Shown: positions 37,448-45,516 of the stretch, piece by piece | How positions within the stretch are numbered: the first letter of the stretch is position 1 | How the letters are laid out: every line of letters starts with the position of its first letter | Position numbers and translations under genes: made by a program | Source: Pararhizobium sp. | GTDB taxonomy: Bacteria; Pseudomonadota; Alphaproteobacteria; Rhizobiales; Rhizobiaceae | Assembly: GCA_017794825.1 (NCBI GenBank) | Contig: CP051237.1 | Location: forward strand, 2,852,001-2,916,000 | DNA length: 64,000 bases | Direction of reading: 5' to 3' | Notes under the pieces: model-generated | Databases searched by the model: none | What the model was told of the DNA's origin: nothing | What the model saw: only the letters and a program-made list of their open reading frames with translations

Positions 37448-38551
37448 ATGGATTCGCCTGTCGACCAGGTTACCCTCCGTAGACGATCCCTCGGCGCAAT
37501 CGCACTTGATGCATCGCGATCCGCAGGCGGGCTGGTGTTGTATGCGCCCCAGGCGAGCGTCAATGCGACCCTTGCCGAACTTGACGGTCGCATCGTCCAC
37601 CAATGGTCCCTTCCCACACGGCCCGGTCGTCATGCGGTATTGCTGGCGAACGGCAATCTCGGCCTGAACGGCGCGCATGCGCAGAGACCTGACTATTATC
37701 CAGCCTGGGATGTCTGGCAGGGCGGGCTGTTTCTCGAGATTGCTCCGGATGGCCGGATCGTTTGGAGTCACGAAGACAACCTCCATCATCATGACGGGCG
37801 CTGGCTCGACAACGGAAACCTTCTCTATACGACGGCCGAGCCGCTTCCCGCCGAGGCCAGACGGCGAGTGCTGGGCGGCCAGCCCGGTTCATCCGGCGCC
37901 ATTGTCGGCGATGTCGTCAAGGAAGTGGATCGCAGCGGCGACACGCTCTGGGAATGGCGGTCCTGGGAGCATATCGATCCGGTGGCCTTTCCGATCAATC
38001 CCGTGTTCGACCGCAATCACTGGCCGCTGATCAACGGCCTGCATTCCGATGGCGGCGATCTGATCCTGATGAGTCTGAGAACGACATCCGGCATAATCGC
38101 CGTCGATCGAAAGACCGGAGACATCGCCTGGACCATCGGTCCGGAAACCCTCGCCCAGCAGCATTCTCCGGTGGGGCTTTCCAACGGCAACGTTCTTGCC
38201 TTCGACAATGGCAACTATAGGCCAGGCATAGCCGTACCGTATTCTAGGATTGTGGAGATTGACCCCCGGACCAGCCGTGTTGTCTGGGAATATTCCGACC
38301 CGATGAAGCCGTCTTTCTTTTCGCCCTACATGGGTTCGGTCCAACCGCTGGCGAACGGCAATCTCCACATTACCGAATCCGCGATGGGCCGTCTTTTCGA
38401 AGTTACGCGTTCAGGCGAGATCGTGTGGGAGTACGTAGTGCCGGAATTCAACGAGTATCCTGCCGGGCGCGCGCGCGCCTATGCGCCCGGACTGCACAAC
38501 AGTGTGTTTCAATCCTTCCGCTATCAACATCGAGACATTCCCTGGCTCTGA
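37448..38551 (+). CDS. Arylsulfotransferase (ASST)-like beta-propeller protein
   Basis: A 367-residue protein resembling the arylsulfotransferase family that transfers sulfate between phenolic compounds. It has repeated propeller blades of the type LDGRIVHQWSL, APDGRIVWSHEDN, RSGDTLWEWRSWE, RKTGDIAWTIGPE, PRTSRVVWEYSDP and RSGEIVWEYVVPE. Several histidines usual in the centre of the propeller are present (HEDNLHHHDGRW, HWPLINGLHSDG, QQHSPVG). There is no signal peptide, so unlike classic periplasmic ASST it seems cytoplasmic. GTG 37436 is an alternative start. It is followed by an ABC importer in the same direction. Confidence 0.8.
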   Translation: MDSPVDQVTLRRRSLGAIALDASRSAGGLVLYAPQASVNATLAELDGRIVHQWSLPTRPGRHAVLLANGNLGLNGAHAQRPDYYPAWDVWQGGLFLEIAPDGRIVWSHEDNLHHHDGRWLDNGNLLYTTAEPLPAEARRRVLGGQPGSSGAIVGDVVKEVDRSGDTLWEWRSWEHIDPVAFPINPVFDRNHWPLINGLHSDGGDLILMSLRTTSGIIAVDRKTGDIAWTIGPETLAQQHSPVGLSNGNVLAFDNGNYRPGIAVPYSRIVEIDPRTSRVVWEYSDPMKPSFFSPYMGSVQPLANGNLHITESAMGRLFEVTRSGEIVWEYVVPEFNEYPAGRARAYAPGLHNSVFQSFRYQHRDIPWL

Positions 38552-38574
38552 CGGGCCGCAATAAGGAGAAAGAT

Positions 38575-39537
38575 ATGCCTATGCCGAAAACCGGATTTTT
38601 TGCGTCCTTGTCATGCGCCGCAATGCTTTTGGCGACCGCGCCGGCCGGCGCGCAGGAAAATGTCAATGTCCTCCTCGACTGGTTCGCACAGGCCACGCAT
38701 GGCGGCTATATCCAGGCGGAGCAAGAAGGGATCGGGGCTGACGATGACATCCGAATCACGGTTCTTGATGGCGGCCCCAAAATCCAGACCATTCCGCAGG
38801 TCGCCTCCGGACAGGCCGAGTTCGGCGTCGGATATGCGGACGCCGTGCTGATCGCCAGATCGCGCGGCGCGCCTGTCAAGGCGGTCTTTGTGCAAGCGGA
38901 CTTCGTTCCCTACGATCTCGTCTATCACCCCGATCCGGAGGTGAAGTCGCCGGCGGACTTCAAGGGCATGAAGTTCGCGGTGTCGCTCGGCTCGCCGTAC
39001 TGGGAGTGGATCAAGAAGAAATATGGACTTGAAGGCGCTCAGGAGCTTCCGGTCACCGGCGATCTTACCATGTTCCGCAATGACCCGACGCTGGTGCAGC
39101 AGGGGTTGTCCCTGTTCCTGCCCGCAAGGCTGGAGAAGGAAGGAATTGCTTTCGACGAGTTCAAGGTCGAGGAGCTCGGATACCGCCCCTATTATGTTCT
39201 CTACACCACCGACAAGATGATCGAGGAAAAACCCGAACTGGTGAAAGCAGCCGTCAAGGCGCTGAAGGAGGGCTGGACGAAATTCGCCGAGGATCCTCTG
39301 GTCGTCAAACCGTCGCTGATGGCGCGCAACAGCCAGATTGCCCCGGATATCCATGACATGGCTGCCGAAAAACTGATCGAAAACATGCTTCCCGCCGACA
39401 GGACGCAGATCGGTTGCATGGATCCGGCCCGGTGGGAAGAGCTTGCGTCGCAGCTTCGGGAGGTGAACATGCTGGGAGATGATTTCAGCGTTGCTGAGGC
39501 CTACGATACATCCTTCGTATCGGGGTGCAAAGAGTAA
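38575..39537 (+). CDS. ABC transporter substrate-binding protein, NMT1/THI5-like
   Basis: A 320-residue periplasmic receptor with a signal peptide (residues 1-24, ending PAGAQE). It belongs to the NMT1/SsuA-like group: VNVLLDWFAQATHGGYIQAE, then VASGQAEFGVGYADAVLIARSRGAPVKAV, and DFKGMKFAVSLGSPYWEW. Members bind thiamine precursors (HMP), sulfonates, taurine or nitrate. AAGGAG lies seven bases before the chosen ATG; the frame is open earlier but without family residues. Together with the next two genes it makes a complete importer. Confidence 0.92.
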   Translation: MPMPKTGFFASLSCAAMLLATAPAGAQENVNVLLDWFAQATHGGYIQAEQEGIGADDDIRITVLDGGPKIQTIPQVASGQAEFGVGYADAVLIARSRGAPVKAVFVQADFVPYDLVYHPDPEVKSPADFKGMKFAVSLGSPYWEWIKKKYGLEGAQELPVTGDLTMFRNDPTLVQQGLSLFLPARLEKEGIAFDEFKVEELGYRPYYVLYTTDKMIEEKPELVKAAVKALKEGWTKFAEDPLVVKPSLMARNSQIAPDIHDMAAEKLIENMLPADRTQIGCMDPARWEELASQLREVNMLGDDFSVAEAYDTSFVSGCKE

Positions 39538-39561
39538 CCAGAACAGGACTGCAAAGGCGCG

Positions 39562-40329
39562 ATGGTAGAGAGCGACGATGTTTCGGAAACAGCGATCGAT
39601 GTGTGTGAGGTCTGCAAGACATTCGATGACAATCTTGTTGCACTCGCGCCCTCGAGCCTGTCCATCCGAAGAGGCGAGTTTGTCGCGATTGTCGGACCGT
39701 CGGGTTGTGGAAAATCGACGCTTCTTCGACTGATCGCCGGAATCATCGCGCCAAGTTCGGGAAAGGTGGCCATACCGGTCGAGGACACGCTTGCCTTCGT
39801 ATTTCAGGAGCCTGGATTGCTTCCCTGGAGAAAAGCGCTCGGAAACGCCGAATTGCTGCTGGAGCTGAATGGCGTTGAGCGACAGGCGCGACGCAAGATT
39901 GCGACCAAGGCTCTGGAAACCGTTGGTCTCGGAAACTTCGTCGACGCCTTGCCGCATCAACTTTCAGGCGGCATGAAAATGCGATTGTCGCTGGCGCGGG
40001 CAATCGCTTTTCGTCCCAGTCTATTGTTGATGGACGAGCCGCTCGCCGCAGTCGACGAAATCACCAGAGACATCCTCCAGGAAGAAATATCCGCCCTCTG
40101 CCAGAATTTGAACCTGACAGCGCTTTTGGTGACGCATAACGTTTATGAGGCGCTCTATCTTGCAAATCGCGTTGTCGTCATGTCGACGCGTCCGGGACGT
40201 ATCCTTGACATTATCGAGGTTCCCTTCGCCTTTCCGAGAACACCGGACGTACGCGCGTCACCGGAGTTCTCGAGGCTGGCGGCGGGAATTTCTGCCTCGC
40301 TAAGGCAGGGTTTCGGGGAGCGTTCGTGA
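39562..40329 (+). CDS. ABC transporter ATP-binding protein (SsuB/TauB/NrtD type)
   Basis: A 255-residue ATPase for the importer. Walker A GPSGCGKST, Q-loop FQEPGLLPWRKAL, signature LSGGMKMRLSLARA and Walker B LLLMDEPLAAVDE are all intact, and the H-loop is in LVTHNVYEALYLA. The QEPxLLPW form of the Q-loop is typical of nitrate/sulfonate/taurine importers. It overlaps the permease gene by one base. Confidence 0.95.
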   Translation: MVESDDVSETAIDVCEVCKTFDDNLVALAPSSLSIRRGEFVAIVGPSGCGKSTLLRLIAGIIAPSSGKVAIPVEDTLAFVFQEPGLLPWRKALGNAELLLELNGVERQARRKIATKALETVGLGNFVDALPHQLSGGMKMRLSLARAIAFRPSLLLMDEPLAAVDEITRDILQEEISALCQNLNLTALLVTHNVYEALYLANRVVVMSTRPGRILDIIEVPFAFPRTPDVRASPEFSRLAAGISASLRQGFGERS

Positions 40330-41141
40330 TGTACGGCTGGCGATCCGCCTTGTCGACCGGCAGGATCGGCGCCCTGTTGAACGCCGCGGGCCCGGTTCTG
40401 CTTGTCGCCGTCGCAGGCATCCTTTTCTGGTATGTCCTTGCGGCCACCTATTATGCCGACCGCCCCTGGCTGCTTCCCGGCCCGGGCGCTGTCGCAGGCG
40501 CCGCCCTGGAAAACTTCATGGTGATTGCTCAGGCGACGGTCACAACCTTCGTCGAAGCATTGACGGGCTTTGCCTCCGCTGCTGTTATCGGCGTCCTGAC
40601 GGCGGCGGTCATGAGCCAGTCACGGTTCATCGAGAAGAGCATTTATCCGTATGCCGTTCTGCTTCAGACGGTGCCGATCATAACGGTGGCGCCGCTGATC
40701 GTGCTGTGGTTCGGCTACGGACAGACCTCGGTCATCGTTATCAGCATCATCATTTCCCTGTTTCCAATCATCAACAATACGTTGCTTGGTTTGCGATCCA
40801 CACCGAAGGTGCTTGTCGAATTGTTCGACATGCAGACGCAGAGCCGCGCCGTCACGTTTTTCAAGTTGCGGCTGCCCTCGGCGATGCCTCAACTCATCGC
40901 GGGGATGAAGATTTCGGCCGGCCTTTCCGTGATCGGCGCGATCGTTGGCGAGTTTCTGATCGGCACGGGCGGGGGACGCGGAGGGCTCGGGGTCCAGATC
41001 ATTTTCGCGCAGGGCCAGATGCACACGGCTTTGCTATTTGCGGAAATCTTTGCGGCGACCCTGCTTGGATTTCTGTTCTTTTCGGTGGTCAGCGCGATCG
41101 GCAACCTGGTTTTGAGGGGTTGGCATGAATCGGCCGCTTGA
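40329..41141 (+). CDS. ABC transporter permease (SsuC/TauC type)
   Basis: A 270-residue permease with six membrane segments and the binding-protein-dependent transport fold. The coupling region reads LFDMQTQSRAVTFFKLRLPSA, followed by AGLSVIGAIVGEFLIGTGGG. The ATG start overlaps the ATPase stop (TGATG) and has GGGGAG eight bases upstream; a GTG one codon earlier is possible. The set is receptor, ATPase and permease in the order typical of sulfonate or HMP importers. Confidence 0.94.
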   Translation: MYGWRSALSTGRIGALLNAAGPVLLVAVAGILFWYVLAATYYADRPWLLPGPGAVAGAALENFMVIAQATVTTFVEALTGFASAAVIGVLTAAVMSQSRFIEKSIYPYAVLLQTVPIITVAPLIVLWFGYGQTSVIVISIIISLFPIINNTLLGLRSTPKVLVELFDMQTQSRAVTFFKLRLPSAMPQLIAGMKISAGLSVIGAIVGEFLIGTGGGRGGLGVQIIFAQGQMHTALLFAEIFAATLLGFLFFSVVSAIGNLVLRGWHESAA

Positions 41142-41217
41142 CCGGCCTGGCGCACCGTTCGTCAAAACGGATCGAAAGTGGGAGCCCAAGACGAACTTGG
41201 ATTGGAGGAAGGCTGAA

Positions 41218-41253
41218 ATGCCGCTTTGGATGGACCGCGAAACACTTTTCTGA
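41218..41253 (+). CDS. Possible 11-residue leader peptide before the LacI gene
   Basis: ATG with GGAGGAAGG nine bases upstream, followed by 11 codons (MPLWMDRETLF) and TGA, 13 bases before the LacI-type gene. It is too short to judge by composition. The good ribosome binding site suggests it is translated and may set the level of the regulator, but it could be chance. Confidence 0.3.
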   Translation: MPLWMDRETLF

Positions 41254-41266
41254 TTAGTCAGGTCCG

Positions 41267-42295
41267 ATGTACAGGAAGAAAAACGCCGTTTCGATTCGCG
41301 ACGTGGCGAAGGCAGCGAAGGTGTCTCCGCCGACGGTCTCGAACGCTCTGAGTGGAAAGCGCTATGTCTCACCAGAGCTTGCGAAGCGCATTCGTTTCAT
41401 TGCGCACGAACTCGGGTATAATCCGGATCCACGGGCGGCGTCGCTGAGGACGGGAAAAGTCAACAGCATAGCGCTGCTTTCGCCGGTCACCTCCGCGATT
41501 CCCGCCGGACGCGGTCGCCTCGAGTTCCTGATGGAAATTGCCGAGGCCGCCGCGACGCGGGCGTTGGAGAAGGATCTGGCGCTGGTCATCGTTCCTCCGA
41601 CCGGCGCGCCGAGCCGGATTATTCCCAATCTTCTGGTCGACGGAGTGATCGCCGTCGAACCCGCCAACGACGATCAGAACCTGGATGCGCTCGTCAGACG
41701 CAATATACCGATCGTCTCGATCGGGCGTTTTGCGGCGAGCGGGTACGACATTCCATACGTCGATATGCATTACTACGAGATGACGCGCACAAGCCTCGGT
41801 CATCTCAAACAGGTCGGCGCGCGCAAGATCGCGGTCGTTTTGTGCACGGCTCAACGCCAGCTTTATGCGGAAGTGCATCGCGCCTATGTGGATTTCTGCG
41901 CCGCGAACGGTATGCAGATCATCTGCCACTGGGCCGAAGAGAGCAACGCTGAAGAAGGTGGGAAGACCGCCGTAGAGAGGCTGTTTTCCCAACATTCGGA
42001 CATTGACGGCCTGCTTGCGCCGCTCGCGACATTCGCCGTCGGCGCACGTGAAGCTCTCAGATCCATGGGCAAGGGCGTGCCGGAAGACGTGAAGATCGTC
42101 ACCCGGTACAATGGCATCCGGTCCCGCGAGTGCGATCCGCCCTTGACAGCGATTGACCTGCATCTGGATTTGGTCGCGAAGATTGCCGTCGACATGCTCT
42201 TGTCGCACATGTCCGACAACCAGTTGGAGCGCAAGGTCAAGGCGCCGCAGCCGACCCTGATTGTGAGACGTTCGACAATCCTGGATTTACGATAA
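41267..42295 (+). CDS. LacI-family transcriptional regulator
   Basis: A 342-residue regulator with the LacI helix-turn-helix at the N-terminus (SIRDVAKAAKVSPPTVSNAL), the hinge helix (LGYNPDPRAASLRTGKVNSI) and a periplasmic-binding-protein-like effector domain (about residues 65-335). It follows the ABC permease gene by 125 bases on the same strand, so it most likely controls the arylsulfotransferase/ABC locus. LacI regulators usually bind sugars or related small molecules, which suggests the imported compound may have a sugar or polyol part. Confidence 0.93.
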   Translation: MYRKKNAVSIRDVAKAAKVSPPTVSNALSGKRYVSPELAKRIRFIAHELGYNPDPRAASLRTGKVNSIALLSPVTSAIPAGRGRLEFLMEIAEAAATRALEKDLALVIVPPTGAPSRIIPNLLVDGVIAVEPANDDQNLDALVRRNIPIVSIGRFAASGYDIPYVDMHYYEMTRTSLGHLKQVGARKIAVVLCTAQRQLYAEVHRAYVDFCAANGMQIICHWAEESNAEEGGKTAVERLFSQHSDIDGLLAPLATFAVGAREALRSMGKGVPEDVKIVTRYNGIRSRECDPPLTAIDLHLDLVAKIAVDMLLSHMSDNQLERKVKAPQPTLIVRRSTILDLR

Positions 42296-42384
42296 AGTCG
42301 ATTTTCTGCCGTCAGAGTGGAGACTTCGGGCAGTCTCCTTCCCGCCCTTGACAAGCAAGCGGGCGTCCCTCAAAAATTCAGATG

Positions 42385-42570
42385 CTCTGGTTCGGACGGT
42401 TCGCCGTTCAGCCAACAGGGAATACGGTGTGGTTTGACCCGAGGGGGCCGCCAATTCCGTAACTGCCCCCGCAACTGTAGGCGGAGAGCAGAGCCGAAAA
42501 CGCCACTGCGGAAACGAAATCCGTGGGAAGGCCGGCTACTGCGATGACCCGCAAGTCAGGAGACCTGCCA
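42385..42570 (+). promoter_or_regulatory. Cobalamin (B12) riboswitch
   Basis: The conserved B12 elements occur in order: GGGAATACGGTGTGG with the start of the core, GCCCCCGCAACTGT, GCCACTG, GGGAAGGCCGG and the B12 box AAGTCAGGAGACCTGCC ending at 42569. It precedes the complete B12 uptake operon. Binding of adenosylcobalamin should turn the operon down. The outer limits are approximate. Confidence 0.93.
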
Positions 42571-42618
42571 GAGCGGCTCACCCGGTTCTCGCGCGGGGCG
42601 CGCGAGGTACAGCGGACT

Positions 42619-42723
42619 ATCCGTAGTGGTGGCGTTTGCAACCGTCTACGGATCAGGGAAACCCCCATCCGAGGACAATTCATGGACGTGGCGTCGCCTT
42701 CGGGCCGCCGGTTTAATGGGGGT
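42619..42723 (+). promoter_or_regulatory. Expression platform that can mask the btuB ribosome binding site
   Basis: Two perfect 8-bp pairings lie between the aptamer and btuB. ATCCGTAG (42619-42626) pairs with CTACGGAT (42646-42653). ACCCCCAT (42661-42668) pairs with ATGGGGGT (42716-42723), which contains the GGGGG Shine-Dalgarno sequence of btuB, seven bases before the ATG at 42730. This suggests control at the level of translation start. No T-run typical of an intrinsic terminator is seen. Confidence 0.6.
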
Positions 42724-42729
42724 ATTTTC

Positions 42730-44673
42730 ATGAAACGTCCGCTCATCATGGCCGCATCGTTGCTGGCATCAGGCGTTGCGGCCGCACAGGACGTCGAGCC
42801 GTTCCTGCTCGACACGATCATCGTCGGCGGGGGCCTCACGCCGATCGAAGCCGAGCAATACGGCCGCTCTGTGACCGTCGTCACCGCCGAAGATCTGGAA
42901 CGCCAGCAGGTTCGCCACGCTGCCGAAGCATTGCGGGCTTTGCCTGGCGTCGAGGTCAGTCAGACTGGCGGCGTTGGAGGCCTCACCCAGGTTCGAATCC
43001 GCGGCGCGGAGGGCAATCACACGCTGGTGCTGATCGACGGGGTCGAAGTCAACAATCCCGCGAGCGGCGGCTATGATTTCTCCAATCTGCTTGCCGACGA
43101 CATCGAGCGGATCGAGGTGCTGCGCGGCCCGCAATCATCGGTCTTTGGCTCGAACGCAATCGGCGGCGTCATCAATATCATTACGAAATCCGCCACGGAA
43201 CCCGGCTTTCACGGAACCGCCGAAGCAGAAATCGGCAACGAGGAAAGCGGCGGCGCCGCCGCGTCGCTGCGCTACGCCGATGACCGGGCGCGTCTTTCCC
43301 TCTCGGCCGCGCGCCGGGTGACGGGCGGCTATGATGTTTCCAACACGCCCGGCGGGGATGATGACGGCGATGCGAACACAACGCTCAACGCACGCGGCGA
43401 ATTCGATCTGACGGAAAACATCACCATTGGAGGAACCCTGCGTTACGTGGATCAAAACTCCGAATACGACCAGTTCAATTTCGGCGCCGCGACGGAAGAG
43501 GGTCTGGTGACGAGCGCCGATCTTGAGCAGGATATCGAGAATTTCTTCGGCTCCGCCTATATCAGGTCCGAACATTTTGGCGGGCGCTATCGCAGCGATC
43601 TGTTCTTCGCCTACGCCAACATGGACAGCATCAACACCGACGCCGGCGCCAAGACGTCCGACTTCACGACGACGCGCACGAATCTGAGATATCGTGGCAC
43701 GGTGGCGCTTGATGCGCCACAAGTGGATTCGGCAAGCCAGATCGTGAGTTTTCTGGTCGAGGGCAAGCAGGAAACCTTCCAGAACAACGACGCCTGTCTG
43801 GTTTTCGATCCGGCCATGCTGGAGAAGCAGACGCGGCAGCTTTACGGCTATGTTCTGGAATATCGCGGCGGGTTCTTCGATGATGCGCTGAACCTGCAGG
43901 CGACCGCCCGCTACGACCAGAACGATGATTTCGAGGATACGACGACATGGTCTGTCGGGGTTTCCTATCTGCTACCCAACCGGACGACCCGTTTTCACGC
44001 ATCGGCGGGTACGGGTGTCCAGAATCCGACAATGTACGAGCAGTTCGGCTACAATCCCGGCACATGGATCGGCAATCCCGATCTCATTCCGGAAGAGAGC
44101 ATTGGCTATGATATCGGCGTTGAGCAGAGACTCTGGAATGATCGCGCCGTATTGGGGCTGATCTATTTCAATCAGGATCTGACAAACGAGATCTCGTCGA
44201 CCTATGATTACGTGACGGGTGAGTCGACTCCGGTCAATCTGGACGGTGAAAGCCACCGCCAGGGTATCGAGGCGTCAGTCGAGGTTCAGCCTGTCACAGG
44301 TCTCACGGTCGGCGTGGACTATACCTGGCTCGACGCCACGGATCCCGATGGCGAGATCGAGGTGCGGCGCCCGGTCAACGAGTTGGGCGTTCGGGTCTCC
44401 TATCTGTTTCCAAACGGAAAGACGCGGCTGGGAGCGGATTTGCGTTATGTTTCAGACCTTTGGGACTTCGACTATACGTCGCCCTCCTTCGGCTCTGAAC
44501 TGACCAGGCTTGATGATTACACGGTGGTGAATTTGACCGCGCAGCACGAATTGACAGACCATATTCTGTTGACGGGGCGTGTCCAGAACCTGTTCGATGA
44601 GGAATACGAAGAAGTCCAGGGCTACCTGGCGCCGCCGCGCACCTTCTATGTTGGTCTGAGAGGTCGATTCTGA
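42730..44673 (+). CDS. btuB: TonB-dependent outer-membrane vitamin B12 receptor
   Basis: A 647-residue outer-membrane receptor: signal peptide (residues 1-20, MKRPLIMAASLLASGVAAAQ), a TonB-box region (DTIIVGGGLTPIEAEQ), the plug domain with RIRGAEGNHTLVLIDGVEVN and VLRGPQSSVFGSNAIGGVIN, and a 22-strand barrel that ends LFDEEYEEVQGYLAPP and an aromatic last residue (GRF). The frame is open upstream across the riboswitch, but the signal peptide and GGGGG ribosome binding site fix this start. It is controlled by the cobalamin riboswitch, which supports the substrate assignment. Confidence 0.94.
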   Translation: MKRPLIMAASLLASGVAAAQDVEPFLLDTIIVGGGLTPIEAEQYGRSVTVVTAEDLERQQVRHAAEALRALPGVEVSQTGGVGGLTQVRIRGAEGNHTLVLIDGVEVNNPASGGYDFSNLLADDIERIEVLRGPQSSVFGSNAIGGVINIITKSATEPGFHGTAEAEIGNEESGGAAASLRYADDRARLSLSAARRVTGGYDVSNTPGGDDDGDANTTLNARGEFDLTENITIGGTLRYVDQNSEYDQFNFGAATEEGLVTSADLEQDIENFFGSAYIRSEHFGGRYRSDLFFAYANMDSINTDAGAKTSDFTTTRTNLRYRGTVALDAPQVDSASQIVSFLVEGKQETFQNNDACLVFDPAMLEKQTRQLYGYVLEYRGGFFDDALNLQATARYDQNDDFEDTTTWSVGVSYLLPNRTTRFHASAGTGVQNPTMYEQFGYNPGTWIGNPDLIPEESIGYDIGVEQRLWNDRAVLGLIYFNQDLTNEISSTYDYVTGESTPVNLDGESHRQGIEASVEVQPVTGLTVGVDYTWLDATDPDGEIEVRRPVNELGVRVSYLFPNGKTRLGADLRYVSDLWDFDYTSPSFGSELTRLDDYTVVNLTAQHELTDHILLTGRVQNLFDEEYEEVQGYLAPPRTFYVGLRGRF

Positions 44674-44679
44674 ACAGTC

Positions 44680-45516
44680 ATGACGGTCGTTGCTCGCATC
44701 TCAGGCATTCTGCTGGCTGTGTTCGCCACCGCGTCGCAGGTTGCCGCCGCGCCGCAACGCGTCGTGTCAATGAACCTGTGCACCGACCAGCTTGCAATGA
44801 TGCTGGCGGCGCCCGGCCAGTTGATATCGGTGTCCTATCTGGCCCGGGATCCCGAGGCGTCCGCCATGGCCAGCGAGGCGCAGGCCTTTCCCGTCAATCA
44901 CGGTCTGGCGGAGGAAATCTTCCTGCTGAAACCGGATTTGGTGATCGCCGGGCAATATACGACGCAGGCGACCGTTTTGATGCTGAAGCGCTTGGGAATT
45001 CCCGTGGCGGTTATGGCTCCAGCCGACTCGCTGGAGGACGTGCGGGACCGGATGACCGAGATGGGCGCGCATCTCGGTCATCCGGAAAAGGCAATCGCAC
45101 TTGTTGCGGAATTTGACGAAGACCTGGGAAGGCTTGCTCAAGACGCCGAAGAGGGTCCCCGCGCCGCGATTTACGCTGCGCACGGCTACACATCCGGTCC
45201 GGAAAGTCTGTCCGGCGACATTCTCAAGGCGGCCGGCTTGCGCAACGTCGCCGAGGAGGCAGGCCTCGATCGTGGTGGCATGCTGGCGCTCGAACGCCTC
45301 GTCATGCTCGCCCCGGATCTCGTCGTTCTTTCGCAGCGTCGGGGCGGCAATTCACGCGCCGAGGAGATATTGAATCACCCCGCGCTTAGCGCCTTGCTGA
45401 AAGAGGCGGGCGTCGCGCCGCTTACCGATCGTGACTGGGTTTGCGGAACGCCTCACGTGTTGCGGGCAATCGCCGGTCTCGCGGATGAACGCGATGCGGG
45501 TCAGGAGCCGGAATGA
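44680..45516 (+). CDS. btuF: Periplasmic cobalamin-binding protein
   Basis: A 278-residue class III (helical-backbone) receptor with a signal peptide (about residues 1-22). It shows RVVSMNLCTDQLAMML, LKPDLVIAGQYTT and, near the end, RDWVCGTPHVLRAIAGL. It picks up B12 delivered by BtuB and hands it to BtuCD. It starts six bases after btuB and overlaps the permease gene by four bases (ATGA), so translation is coupled. Confidence 0.9.
   Translation: MTVVARISGILLAVFATASQVAAAPQRVVSMNLCTDQLAMMLAAPGQLISVSYLARDPEASAMASEAQAFPVNHGLAEEIFLLKPDLVIAGQYTTQATVLMLKRLGIPVAVMAPADSLEDVRDRMTEMGAHLGHPEKAIALVAEFDEDLGRLAQDAEEGPRAAIYAAHGYTSGPESLSGDILKAAGLRNVAEEAGLDRGGMLALERLVMLAPDLVVLSQRRGGNSRAEEILNHPALSALLKEAGVAPLTDRDWVCGTPHVLRAIAGLADERDAGQEPE

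Noticed and set aside
42523..42729. N-terminal extension of btuB across the end of the riboswitch
   Set aside because: The signal peptide and GGGGG ribosome binding site place the start at 42730, and the extension is riboswitch RNA sequence.
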